A stretch of 64,000 nucleotides of DNA. It comes from Sipunculus nudus. Lineage: Eukaryota > Annelida > Sipuncula > Golfingiida > Sipunculidae. A model generated the notes under the pieces. It did no database searches. It saw only the letters and a program-made list of their open reading frames with translations, and had not been told where the DNA came from. Numbering within the stretch: the first letter of the stretch is position 1; every line of letters begins with the position of its first letter. Below, piece after piece: positions 11,401 through 25,300 of the stretch. The position numbers and the translations under genes are program-made. The DNA lies in contig CM049311.1 of NCBI GenBank assembly GCA_026874595.1, positions 17,569,676 to 17,633,675 on the forward strand. Direction: 5' to 3'.

Positions 11401-14400
11401 TTTTCACCAATAAATCTATTTTTCATATAACCAGTCTGATTAGAATGTATAATTCTTGGCAAAAGCTTGGAAAGTCTAATAGAAAGTGTTTTAGATAAAA
11501 TTTTATTGTCTGTATTTAAGAGTGATATTGGGCGCCAATTTTTTAACAAGGCACGGTCTTTTTTTTTATCTTATTAAGTTATAACTGCTTCCCTCTGGGA
11601 TACTGATAGTATACCCTCTTCAAATGACTTATTTAAAGAATTCACTAACAGAGGACCTACTTGTGGCCAAAATTTCATATAGAATATTATAGGCAAACCA
11701 TCATTTCTAGGGCTTTTATTAATTTGAGATGATTTAACTGTATTATATAATTCATCTAATATTAATGGTTTACACAGAAAAGTATTATCTTCTTGTGATA
11801 ATAGTGGAGTCTTAAAATCTGACAAATATTCTTCAATTTGTTCAAGTGACTTTATATAATTTGATGAGTACAGCTTACAATAGAATTCTTTTCCCAAACT
11901 TATTATCTCACTTGGATTTACAGTAAATTCTCCATCTTCCTTTTTTAATTTCTCACCCATTTTCTGACTGCATTATGCTTTTCTAAGTTAAAAAAAAAAT
12001 ATTTACTACTCTTTTCTCGAACCACCAGACCTTTGATCTCAGTAACAGTCCTTGTGTTTTATGATTATGTATATTTTCCAAATTTTTCCTTTTCATCCTC
12101 TGCATCTAAATTTACTAAGTTAATTTGAAGCCTTTTTAACTGATCCAATAATCATCATCTCTTGCTTTTGAACATTTTTTTTTTTTTTTTTTTTGCTTTT
12201 TTACCTTTTTTGCTAAATAGATGTCTTACTTTATATTTTATATACTCCCATATTTTAATATAATCCTAATATAATATATATATGAACAGGTAGGTATGGA
12301 TTCAACTAAATCTATGATTATTTGGTCATCCTCTAGTAAAAACTTATTTAATTTCCAATATCCTTTACCCCTTGTAGAATGAAGAGGATCTGTGCCTATA
12401 ACCTACTTTATAAAGAAATGATCAGATTTAATATATGGAAATAATTCTGCATCAACTACATAATCCTGAAATTGTCCTGTTATAAGCCAATAATCTTACA
12501 TGGATGATATGCTTTCACTTTTCGTTCTCCAAGTGTATTCCCTTTTAAATGGATTTCTTGTGCGCCAAATATCCAATAAATTATATTGATTCATTATTTC
12601 CTTCACAGCTTTTCTTACACAGTCTTTTAAACATAAAGCACCACCTCTCAACAATTGCTTTTGTTGCACAAATCTTGACCGTAATTATGAGTATATATGG
12701 CATTCTCTAACAGTATAAGAAAGAAAAAAAACTTACGCAAATTACATTTAGGTTCTACTGCGTTGTTAGTCTAGATTTACTGACACCTTAATATATGAAT
12801 TGTTGGCCAGGTCTTGGCACACACAAGTCCTTAGCCACAACAGGTACACAGTCAACAAGCGATAATACAAATACCTCCTCGCCTACTCCCTTAAAATAAA
12901 GACCATGAAACCTCAGTCGGAACTCCTCGGCCGAATCCGTTGGCTTCTAGCTTTCAGCCCACGGGTTCGGACGAGGGGCTCCGAATGCCCGAAACTTGTA
13001 ACTTGATCCCAAATCCGACCAACAGAGGTCGCCCCAATCTTTCCCGCGGTCGCGCACTGTCCCTGATGATATCACCTATGAAAATCCTTGGTTACCTTTA
13101 TCTATCAAATACAACGTCACAAATCTTTGTGGTTGGAGCACACAAAGTTCTTGGAGACCGTTATTCATTATCTAATACACGAGTCCACCTGTGTGGGTAC
13201 TGAATTAGTAAATGGGTATTACTTGCCCCTCAACAATAACTTCTCCTCTAATGAAACAGGATTTTTTGCCATCTGTGTGAGCTTTTCGTATCAGCGGCAG
13301 CGCTTTTCTTCGCTTTTCAAAGTCCTCCTGGATAAAATCCTGAATTTAATTACGGTCATCCTCTCCTCGTCGCTTTCCCCTTAATAACAACTGGTTCCTC
13401 ATCTCTCTTCTGTGCAGTATTGCAATTATGTCTCACCTTACCATTTCGTTTTTGTCCAGTTCTATGAGTGTATTCAATTTCTTTGTTTATTTCCTGTTTG
13501 TTCATATCATTCATTAAACCATGGTCATGTAAAAAATCCACTTGTTCGTCTATCACCCTTTCACCTCGTTCTTCAGGGATACACGATACACATATATTAA
13601 ACTCCCGAGTGTGACGTTTTAGGTTTGTTATGTCCTTTTTAGTTTCAGAAAGTTGATTATCAGCTGCTTCTCGTGCAGCACGTTCAACCTGGAGTTGTTC
13701 TGTTAGACTTTTGTTTTCTCTTTTTAAATCTTCTATGTTTTCATGGGCATTTTCTAAACTTGTTTCTATCACTTTTAATTTACTGTCAAATTCTTAAGTG
13801 ATATGACCAATGATAAAGTCTCGTGTCTCACCTATTTGAGTCTGTAAGCCTTTAATTGCGTCCATGATGTTCCTATAGCACGCTTCGTTAAACACCTCAG
13901 GCATGTTTTCCTCGGTGTTAACGTCACCACTTATTTCCGTTTGCTCAGACACTATTTGGCTCGTTTTTCTTATCAAATATCTATCCACAGTTTGTTCATT
14001 TGCTTTTTGTCTGCGTTGTGCTGACATTTTATTCTCTGGCAACAGTTATTCCCAATAATTTGCCACTAATAGTCAGAGCGCTGCTGAAACACGTCTATCT
14101 AGGTGTCGCCATTAACCGGAAGTCCCTTCTCTGTTCATTCTGTGCCAAGTTTAACCTGTTAGATACATTGGAAGAAAAGACATAAAAGTCAAACAGAGTT
14201 TTCAGTTTTACATAAAAATAAGTTCTGCCATCCTAGTATGTAGAGCTTTGTGACATACTTTCAAAAATAAAAATCTGCTTTCCAAGAAATACAAGCCTCT
14301 GACATGTTGGCATTCACTCGGTTCAATCGTGCATAAATGGCTGTAAATATTTGTATTCCTTGATGACGTTCCTGAACCCGGGTCATGTGCGGAACCACAT

Positions 14401-16068
14401 CAAAATCAGTGTGTTTCTTCAATGGTCCTTTCCCGAAATTTTTATGAGATTTCGTTCATGCGTGGGTGAGTGATGTTGGGAAAAACAAACACACCAATAC
14501 ACACAAACAAACACACGAACAGGGACGATCACATAACCTCTTGCCGGAGGCAGCTAGGATGCCGTACCCGGATATTCTGTTGAGTCATCTTCAAACTTCC
14601 TGTGCCCAAGCCTCGTCATTCAATAACATGCAAAATTAACTTTGACAGGCAAGGGGCGTGATGGCACGCACCACAGAAGATTTGACAGAACGGAAGACTT
14701 TGACAAAAAGGGAGTAAAATATGCATAAACATGTGCATTAATATGTGTATTATCTCACCTTATTGGCTCCTGTTTCTTTAAAAAGAAAGCTTCCCAGCAA
14801 AGCGATTGCTGTGCAAGGACTTGTTGTCTCCAGTTCATTCGGTTTTAAAGGTTGATATGGTTATGTATGTGCGTCAGCACAGTTCACGTATGTCTGTTTA
14901 TAATGGCAACACTCCGTGACTAGGAGCCATCCTGCGCGTGCGCGACAACTACATCACGACAAGCAGAAACATGAAAGAAACAACAAATATTATTTGTAAA
15001 GTTGTGCAACACGGCCATCAAGTGGCGAATGTGCTATGTTTATGTTTTGGGTCATTGATCGTGCATTGATTGTTTCTATCTGTGAACATAACAACGAAAT
15101 ATTACCTAGTATCCTCATTTTTAAAGAGTAAGCACTATACGTTATGAATATACAGCATACCTGCTATGTAAATAGGTCCCTCTTCTTTTTCATCCCCAGA
15201 GAGGGTCTTATAGCCCAGAACTTCAAACTGCGCCTAAATCCGGCATTGCCAAGATAGGGACTCAACCACAAAGTATTCCGTTTTAGATTTATTTAATGAC
15301 TATAAATACAGGTAACCGCATCCAATTTATAATCCACTAGATCTTATAGACCTTCCATTACTTTCCTTTGACTTCATTCTTCTTGTGTGATTCTCTTCTA
15401 CTTTCGATATAATTATTTCCCCATCTTCTCTCGTTGCCATTCACAAGTTATTTATTCTCATTTCTTTATCTTTTCTTTCCTTATATCCAGCATTTTAATC
15501 ATCTTTCTTGTGTCTTTTTGTGTTTGTTGTCTTTCCTATCCTAACATCATTGCTATCTACCTGATATCTGCAATATTCATTCTACTTTTGTAATCTTTCC
15601 TTATTAGAAAGTCTACTAATAAATATTTACTAGATTTACGGGTCATTTTTTTTGTCACAGGGGTAGACGCCAGGAACGATGACATCACAAAGGCCATGGC
15701 TTATATTCAACTTGGACCGTCGGAATTCTGTACGGGCGTCTGTATAAGCAAACGAGTCGTACTCACTTGTGGGAGATGCAACACAGCCTTAACGGCCACG
15801 GTTAAGTAAGTATAGACCCTTTCAGAACTGTCGTTTTCTTGTGGACATCTAATAAACTTGGCTATCAAAACTGTCCAGAATGTATCTTGTGCATATATTT
15901 TTATATTCTTTTTTTTTGTCGAGAACTGGAAACCAATCTTTAAAAAAATGGATCTGTTGCAGGAATCTCGCCGTCTGCAGATAATGGCAAGGCATCGTTG
16001 ACCCGTGACCGTGACCCCTTGCGAGTAAAATGACCTTTTTTGGCAAAACAAAGTGCATTGAAACTGAC

Positions 16069-16141
<73 letters not shown>

Positions 16142-16309
16142 TGAAACCTCGTTGTGTCGAACTCGCTTAAGTCGAATAACCCGCTTATGTCGAAGTTATA
16201 GACTCAATACTCTAGTTGAAGAATAACCAAATAAAACCCGCTTGTGTCGAACCTCGGATGTGCCGAAGTTTTCTGAGGGTCCCTTCGACTTCGACACAAC
16301 GAGGTTTCA

Positions 16310-16363
<54 letters not shown>

Positions 16364-19300
16364 TGGTTAAAAATGCAATATATGTACTTGAACTAACCTG
16401 TTCAAGATCTGGTACATACTGTGTCGTTTATAATGTACACTCAGTGAGTATGAACGGTTGCTTACACGATAAAGCACAGAAGCTTTATCGGGTTACAGGA
16501 TCTTATTTTGATCTACCCTAACATGAATATATACATCCCTTCCCCCTTTCATTCAAGTGGACTAGCCTATTCCCACCCCCATGATAAGGTTGGTTGCCCA
16601 GTAGGTCGGGGGGGGGGGGGGCTTTTTTAATAACTTGTCCACTTGAAGGCCTCACCTTATGGCTCATGGATAAGTCCGTAGCTAGGGTCCGTAAGGGATC
16701 GTGGTGAATGCTCATATCAACATATCAACTCAATTGATCTTTAGTGAAACGCTAACCACAAGGACTTGGAATAGGGTAAAATTTCTACCTATCAATACTT
16801 ATTATTCTAAATTCATACAGATCATTTGCCTATTCTGTTAATGTATAAATATTTTTTGTGTTGTAGTCTATTAATCCTATGTAATGCAGGTAAATATGAT
16901 TTGGCAACCATCTTCTGCAGTCTATGGTTAGAGCACAGAGCTCAAAGCCGGGAGATCGAGAGATTTTTCACGGTTGGTCCGAACTCGGGCTGAGCGCTCT
17001 ACAGGCTCTGTTGTGCCCAAAATTCGTATTATACGAACAAATGAGGAAGTTCCTCGATGTAATGACAAAGCAATGGGATGACACACATCCAGGACGCACG
17101 GCAGTGGTACACCGAGTCTGGTTAACGCCATTGTCACCCTTAGGTGGATCTTCTAATCCTGAGGACAGAATTTTCAATTTCTTTCTGTCTTGGTTTTTCA
17201 ATAAATCACAACAAGTATATAGAGTTTTATTACCACTTTAACTCTTAACATGAACAATTGTCAAACTGTTTGTGATCTTGAATATAGAGGTAAATGCAAG
17301 GATGTCAGGGCTGCAAACCTGATTAAAAAGAAAAAGGCGATTGAATTCAGCAAACCAAATCCTATGTATCCGCTCGATGCTCAAACCCAACTGACCACCA
17401 GATGAGATTTCTGGCTTTCTCCATATGTGTGCTGGAGGGGGCAAGGTTCACTGACCGCCAGGTAGTAGCCGGGTGTATGATTACCCATGGCATGTAGTAG
17501 CCAAGGTTATCATTACCCGAGTGCAGACCAAAGCGGGTAGTTACAACCCGATAGGAGTTGCCCCTTACCGGTACCCTAGGAAAAAGGCTGCCGTTACCAA
17601 GTGACACAACGGATTTCCGTTGATAAAACATGGTACAGTAGAAATAGAGTGGGTTTTGATGGCGCACTTATCGTATTGGCAATCAGGTATACAACAACAC
17701 ATAAGGCAGTGGCTAAGTAACAAATAATATATGAATGGAAAATTACGGAGCTTGGATATATCTACCAGACCAGGTCCCTGGCCGCAGAAAGTTATATGTC
17801 CATTTTTCGTTGTCATACAGTTCATGTATCCTCCGAGATATGAACATACATTAAACGATCAATATCTGGTATCACTGCTGGAACAGCAACTACAGAAGGA
17901 TGACCTCCAACTGGTTCTCCAGGCCCTTGGACTGGTAATCCGTCTGGGACAGCACGGGGGGCGGGGTTCGGCCCCCGCTGAACTGGTCTGGCTTGCATCC
18001 GGGGCAGCACGGGAAGCACGGTGGATCGGCTCTCACTGGACCTGACTGGCTTGCGACAGCACTGGAAAGGCGGCGGATCGGCTCTGCGCGGTCTGGACTG
18101 GCGTGTGGCATTTCCTGACACCAAAGTTTGAATGACATCTGTGTATGCAACCCTATTGAATGCCCTTCTATCCTGAAGGCCCTTCGATATTCAAAAGTCT
18201 TATACAATGCCTAAGACCTCCTTGCTCCTTATCCTCATCTATATTCATGAGCACACTAAATAATAAATTAGCTTCAATTCCACCTGTCACCCGCAACATT
18301 TCCATGCAATAACTCGACCCGAAACACCAGGCGATCCCTATTGAATTCCCCAATCGTCTCACAACAAAATGACTTTTCAACAGATACAAACATACAGCTT
18401 TACCAAAGAGTCGATGTCATAATAAAACAAAATTGGGCAAACATGCCCGTATGACACGATTTACCATGTGGCAACTAGATTATAGCGTGTAAGTACAGTC
18501 CCATTCACGTAGCCTGAAACCTGAATTCTGCTCGCAGATGTACATGGTACTTTGTAAGAAAATGTAGCCTGTTTCTTTTACTAAACTATCTTTCAAAAAT
18601 ACATGTGAAGTATAATGTATTGATTGTTTGGCTTCTCGCTTGGTTGATTATCATAAAATCAAAAAGAATATCGCGAAAACTGGGCGGATAGGGTGTTGGG
18701 TTGTAAATACCTCGAAAAGCTAATCAAATCTACGCCATTATAATGAAGTAATATTTTACTTGACTGGTTTGTCTATTAGCAACTTTAGGCAAAATAAATG
18801 AACGGAATTTTTTTTTAAATTGGCGGATGGTTGGAGCAAACGCAAATGAACAATCCATACATTTTTGGGTAATCTGTATCACACATATTGTTTTTATTAT
18901 TATTTTTATTGTTCAAAAGACATTTTTGTCATATTGGTTTTTAATTCTTTGTCAGACCGAGCCCCTGTTCAATTCACTGTGATTACCCCCCGGTAGTGTT
19001 CAGAAGCTGAACACGCTTTTAGCAAGCCACACAGTAGGTGAACTGTGAGACGTTTCTTTCAGCTTTGATATATTATTTCCTGTATGTAACACACAATAAC
19101 ACTTTACTTCAAATATAAACCTAAGGGGTATTTGCACAAAAAAAATAGGCCCGGAAATCTTCCTGGTATGTGCAAAGCAGTGATAATGGAGGAAAAACTG
19201 TTTACATGTAGGTGCATTTTCATCGCATTCTAATGAAGCTCATAAACCGGCGAAAGCAAAGGTTAACAAAGGATGTATGATCTGCCCTTTTTGTTTGTCT

Positions 19301-22300
19301 TTCTGTCTCAATGTCTGTTTTCCAGTCTATCTGTCTGATCATTCAAAAATGTCTAAATTTCTGAATTTCAATGAATATACGGATGGCCAGTTGGTAATAT
19401 AACATGTGATTAAAATTTAAATTTGTGGAGAATGAGGATGCGGATCGATACGCTGGAGCACGTTTGGGCTCACGGAGCGCTTTCTGGTTTTCATTAATGG
19501 TTTTGTAATTTTATATTGGTGTGGAATGTTACCCTAACTTTTACAGAGTGATGGTTGGACTTTCGAAAGCAACTGAGGATGGCGGAGGTGTGGAAGAGAT
19601 AAGACAGACAAAAGATGGAGAGATAGGCATGATCATCACCAAGGAAAAGATGACCACCTGCAAGCCATTAAAGATGGCGTGCACCAGGAAACATGTGCCA
19701 AAAGCGGGCGAATCTACAACAATGTATGGATGGGGGGTGACCGCCGTTACACCAGATGAAAAGAACCCTGATAAGGTGCAAATGGTTGACATGAAATGGG
19801 CTACAAACGACGCGGGCTGTACAAGTACATATACTGGTGGAAACAAGATAACAACTGGTGGAAAAAAGTATATCTGCATGGAACCGAACAAGAATCCATA
19901 CCCCACCACGACCACGTGTTTTGGCGACTGTGGTGGACCAGCGATCAAGGAAGGACGGCTGGTTGGTATAATCATTCGATCTCCTGGTAGCTGCGCCCCG
20001 GGCACTCCAACTGTTGTTGCCAGCATCTTCCCAAGGCTCTTTGAAGTGTTGGGTGTTGCTGGTGCTGGTGAATTCATGCTTGATTTTGCAAGTAAGTCGT
20101 ATTGAATACTTATATATGTACATATGTATAGTTTTGTTTGTGATGACGATGATGTTTTTAAGCCCGTCTAGTACGGGACATATTTTGGTATACCCCCACC
20201 CGTCCGTCCGTCCGTTCTGCCGTCTCTCAGTCCGTCCATTACCTATCAGTGTTGCCGCTTTACCATAAGAGTGCTTGGATTGATTTTCATGAAACTCACC
20301 AAAACTACTTAAACTGCTATCACATACAGCTTGAGGGATCCGTACGGTGAGTAAATTCACCAATTTTGGCTATATTCGCACCGTGCCAACAAGGTACTCG
20401 TAAGGTATTCACGGACGCCGCTTTTTTTTTTTTTTTTACTCGTCGTACGGGCGCCGTGATCCTGAGCTGGCTGCGCTCAATACTTCCGGCATTTTCAACT
20501 GACCATTAGTCAGTAGAAAGGCCGTAGACAGCCCACACGGTCGGCTCACGGACACCGGCCGGTATCCGTGCGATACTCGTACGATTTTTAGGGCAATTTT
20601 CTCGCAAATATCTGTACGGGCGCCTTGCTGTGTCCGCCGTTCCCGTACGAGCGCCATGCGATAGCCTTACGGTACCCGTAAGGGCTCGGTGTGACATTTG
20701 AAAAGTTGGGGTCCGCATGGGTCCCTTGCGATGTTAATTTTGCCTGTGCTGTGTCCTCACGGCGCCCTGAATCTGAGCTGTCGGGCACTTTACGGTGTAC
20801 TTGCTTCATTCAACCCCACGGTAACCGGACGGCCCAATTTACCAATCAAGTTTCGGGGTCACCGTTGATCATGTGAGTGCAAATGATGTGGGATGAAAAA
20901 TCACACAGTGACCCTTTGGTCTTGAAAACTCAAGCGTACGGCGCCTGGTGCATTTGTGAGCAAGGCATTACCAATAGATAATCTCACCCGTGTGCGATTA
21001 TGGGCAAATTCACCCATATTTAGTAAGGTCAGTGGTAACTAGTTTTTGTGTCACCGCGATAATGTACCATAAATATGATGATCTTTTTTATCAGTCTCAA
21101 ATATTGATCAATATAATGTCTCGCCTTAGTTCGATTTCAACCAAAATCTATGCATATTAAATGAGGTCAGAGGTCATCAGACTTTGGTGAAGCGCCAGAC
21201 TGGCCCTCTGTCATGAGGGGCCTGGACAGCTGAGTGGTAAAACGCTTTGCTCACACGGCTGGCGATACGGGTTCGATCCCTGGCTATGTGAGTTGGTTTT
21301 AGCTTTCTAAGGCCAGTGGTTTTCTCCGGGTACTCCGGTTTCCTCGCCGGAGCCATGGAGTGTGCCTTCAATAGTTATAATAATTATTTGAACAATCCAT
21401 GTAAAATAAATAAGTTTATATGGCATAAAGGCCAGACCACTGGCCTGCCAGAGTGCCTTAACATCTACGTCTGAGGAATGAATTATAAGGCCCCATGAGG
21501 ATGCAAATATTTTCGTCATTTTTGACAACGCTTCATTGCTTACAGGTATCCTGTCACTTCGAATAAACCGGCTAGACCGTTTAATAAGTTTCGTATCTCT
21601 CTAACGACACCTACCTTAATCTCTCAATTCAGGCTGATTGCCGCCGTTACCTCATGAGGACACATGTTAAACTGTCATTAAGCGGTCACATGATATGTAA
21701 ATGGAGATCTAATGGGTCAGGTTGGTGCATTCGGACATTGTCTTTGATGGGAACAAAAGTTTGGAAGGGTAAATTAAAAATGCTGACTGTATGCGGAGAT
21801 ACGGTTATAACGCGTGGCCTTGTCTTGCAGGGCGGTCCTCAATTTGGCTTGTCTCACGACCCAGTAGGAGGGCCCTAACTAAGTCGTGTTTGTCACGGCT
21901 AAATTTTGTGGCGCCATGATGATTGACTTAAAATCTTATAGATTTTTATTAAACTTATTATGATTATTTACCAATACAGCATCTCACCTAAAGTACTTCT
22001 TCGGCAAAATCCACCTATATAAAATGAGGTCACGATATTAAGCACAAATTGCAGCACTGGTTTCTCTTACAAAACAATGTTCAGTGATGTATTTCATAGT
22101 TTTTTTCCATAGATGAATGATAAAAGGAAGTGTGTTATTCCTCAAATTTTAACCGTTCTGCATTAACTGCTGTTTGTTTGCTGGCACTACCTTCTCTTTA
22201 TTGCTGTTTGTTCTCTGGCATTACCTTTACTTCTCAAGTTAGCTGTGCATTCTCTAGGAACTTCTCTGAACTTCACAAGATACACCATTAAATCTACTAA

Positions 22301-25300
22301 TCCTTAGTTAGCTTCTGTATAAATCTTTATTGGTGGATCAATATCATCACTGCTCTACTTCCTAAAACAGCTGGGTATTATCATGCACCATTATCAAATC
22401 ACTACTGTTTGTTCCCTGGCATTACCTTTACTTCTCTAGACAGCTGTTTCTTCTCTGGTGTTACCTTTACTACTCTAGTAAGCTGTGCATTCTCTAAGAA
22501 CTTCTCTGAACTTCACAAGATACACCATTAAATCTACTAATCCTTAGTTAGCTTCTGTATAAATCTTTATTGGTGGATCAATATCATCACTGCTCTACTT
22601 CCTAAAACAGCTGGGTATTATCATGCACCATTATCAAATCACTACTGTTTGTTCTCTGGCATTACCTTTACTTCTCAAGTTAGCTGTGCATTCTCTAGGA
22701 ACTTCTCTGAACTTCACAAGATACACCATTAAATCTACTAATCCTTAGTTAGCTTCTGTATAAATCTTTATTGATGGATCAATATCATCACTGCTCTACT
22801 TCCTAAAACAGCTGGGTATTATCATGCACCATTATCAAATCACTACTGTTTGTTCTCTGGCATTACCTTTACTTCTCTAGACAGCTGTTTCTTCTCTGGT
22901 GTTACCTTTACTACTCTAGTAAGCTGTGCATTCTCTAGGAATTTCTCTGAACTTCACAAGATACACCATTGAATCTACTAATCCTTAGTAAGCTTCTGTA
23001 TAAATCTTTATTGGTGGATCAATATCATCACTGCTCTACTTCCTAAAACAGCTGTGTATTATCATGGACTATCATCATTGCTCTGCTTCCTAAGACAGCT
23101 GTGTATTATCATGCACTATCATCAAATCACTACTTTCTAAGACAGTTGGTGTATTATCATGCACTAGCATTTCTCTAAGACGGCATTGTATCTTTTGGTG
23201 TTATTTGTTGTTGTTGTTTTTTTTTTCTCTTGACGGTTTGGTAAAAACCTTGTACTATCTAGACTTATTTTAAACAGGTATGTATTCTCTTGTTCGGTCC
23301 GAACACCTTGGGACAATTTTCTGTTCTTTAGACAACATGCATTTATGTGATCACAGCTGCGTGTGACAAAAATCCAGGATTACAATATAAACGACGAATG
23401 TCTGTCATAAACGATTTTGGACAGATATTTAATGTATATATTTCTATGCTAAAGCCCATTTAATATGCTGATGGGTTAAACATTTCCTTTATGATCGCAG
23501 TGGATTTTCACACACGTGTGTTTAAATTAATTGTTAATTTCTGTTTCAGAGAAAAAAACCAACACAAGAACAGCCAAAAAGCTACCGATTGCATTTAATG
23601 TAAGTCTATTTTTTCTCTTTATTTAAAATCTGCGTGGTGTGAGGCTTTGGGTCAAATATAATAGTCTTATGTAAACGGACTGACACTGGAAGGTTATGTC
23701 TCGCTTATCAGAGATTTCCACTTGGGGAAAATATAATCGAAAGATTAAAGTATATTGTGAAATTAAAAAAAAAAAATTGGCGAAAGGTTTGTATACAATT
23801 AGTATCAGTTTTGTTCTTAAGATTTATTCTGTTTTACTCTTTTACATGTACACTGTTTAAAAATGTTACTTTACATCATTGAAGTAAAAGAAATAATTTA
23901 TATCCATGAATTATAGCACAAAGGTTATTGATAAGTGGTCCAAAGAAATGCAATGTGATTGTCAAGATTTAATATTTGAAGCCTTCAAGTACAGAAGTGT
24001 TAAGGATGTTTCAGTTCAGAATAATTCACAGAAATATAACTTTCAAACATTTCTTGTACACAAAAGGTGAAGTTGCTAGTGAACTCTGCTCACTCTGTAG
24101 AAAAGAATATCTTGGCATGTATTTTACAGCTGCTGTGTAACACAGACCATTTTATAACATTTTAAAAAAATGGCTGGCAAATATGCATACTATAATACCT
24201 GAAAATAGTTTAGTATGAAGTCTGTTATCTTTAACTTCAAAAACAATCCTCTATTAGATACCCTAACACTACTAGTCAAATGATTTGTATATGTTTGCAA
24301 ATGTAAAGATATTGTGCTGAACTTCATCAATTACAAAATCATATGTCCATCAGATATATACCATAGATAGAAATATTGCTTATAACAATGGTAACATATC
24401 CATACATTATAAAGAAAGGGATGAAATGTTTTCTGAATCTGAACATAGAAGTTGAGAATTACACTTAACAACTTCTCAACTAACATTCTAGAGAATAACT
24501 CCCCCCCCCCCATATTTTTTTATCTATTTTGTTTTTATCTTGACAATCCCCTGCTTCTCTCTCAGAACATCTTCATGCATTAACGAACAAACTTAAAAAT
24601 AGTTGATTTCGTTTATTTTTAAATCTATACTAAAATACTTGTGCAAGAGAAATTCTTTTCCTAATGTAAGTTTTGTTATATAAGTACTATGAATTGTTAT
24701 ACGTACTTTGTTACAAGTAGCATTTATCTCTAATAAAGAATCCTTCCCCATTCTATTTACTTCTTTGCAATGTCACTTGTGTTTTGCTTATATTGTACTG
24801 TCATATTATTTTTGTAAGTCAATTTGTGATTGTATTGTCCTGTTATAGTAGTTTCTTTTTTGTAAGACGATTTATTGAATAAAGAAAAGTGACACGAAAT
24901 TACGCCAGAGCTGGTTATCGCAGAAAGTCTCAAACATCAATTTTTGGCATAACATTAGGTCTGTTTATCGCGGGAAGTATCTATATCTATCAATGGCAAG
25001 TGATTATACTAGGTCTTGTTATTGAGGTAGGTATCAATATCGATCAATGGCAGGTGATTATACAAGTTCTGGTTATCGCAGGAAGTATCAATATCGATCA
25101 ATTGCACGTGATTATACTAGGTCTGGGTATCGCTTGATGTATAAATATTCATCAATGGCAGGTGATTAAACTAGGTCTGGGTATCGTGGGATGTATCAAT
25201 ATCGATCAATTGCACGTGATTATACAAGGTCTGGTTTTCGCGGGATGTATCAATATCGATCAATGGCACGTGATAAAACAAGGTCTGGTTTTCGCGGGAA

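Larger units (their letters stand above)
10430..14042 (-). mobile_element. Tx1/L1-clade LINE, degenerate, antisense in intron 1
   Basis: On the minus strand the order is ORF1 (14042 to about 13200), endonuclease remnant (about 12620-12280) and reverse transcriptase (11960 to about 10430). RT blocks are typical of L1/Tx1: NWRPISLLNTDNKILSKTLS, DPLSPYLFILVIE, QYSDDT, and the C-terminal IIFSFLWNGGKERIKR and KRGGLNVPHL. Frameshifts and stops are frequent, so it is dead. The 5' end is uncertain because about 12750-13200 does not read as LINE sequence; it may be an insertion or rearrangement that removed the N-terminal part of the endonuclease. Confidence 0.85.
8401..15660 (+). other. gene 1 intron 1 (7.3 kb)
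   Basis: It holds an antisense Tx1/L1-like LINE (about 10430-14042). The remaining parts (8401-10430 and 14043-15660) show no gene or clear repeat beyond AT-rich sequence. The intron starts gtatga and ends tttttttgtcacag. Confidence 0.75.
15806..19546 (+). other. gene 1 intron 2 (3.7 kb)
   Basis: It contains two (TA)n arrays flanking a MITE, a SINE-like element near 16915 and a GC-rich tandem repeat near 17945. 18120-19540 shows nothing recognisable. Donor gtaagt; acceptor cctaacttttacag. Confidence 0.75.
20092..23549 (+). other. gene 1 intron 3 (3.5 kb)
   Basis: It contains a mixed repeat region (20165-20880), a tRNA-derived SINE (21215-21420) and a long tandem repeat (22130-23190). If exon 3 were not spliced at its donor, translation would stop at 20103-20105. 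Confidence 0.75.

Noticed and set aside
17731-18207. Overlapping ORFs on both strands in a GC-rich patch
   Set aside because: Low stop density caused by a GC-rich tandem repeat; no recognisable protein features.
19541-20363. Long antisense ORFs (178 and 231 codons) opposite gene 1 exon 3, with an equivalent 178-codon antisense ORF opposite gene 2 exon 3 (54214-54750)
   Set aside because: They are mirror effects of a conserved sense coding exon; their similarity follows from sense-strand conservation, and the sense strand has signal peptide, fold motifs and consistent splice sites.
21228-21300. tRNA gene, because of a perfect B box and A-box-like sequence
   Set aside because: No acceptor-stem pairing or anticodon arm; the body and tail are shared with 50515-50740, which shows a SINE.
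22130-23190. CRISPR-like array
   Set aside because: Eukaryotic context; repeats of 200-240 bp are directly adjoining and lack short unique spacers.
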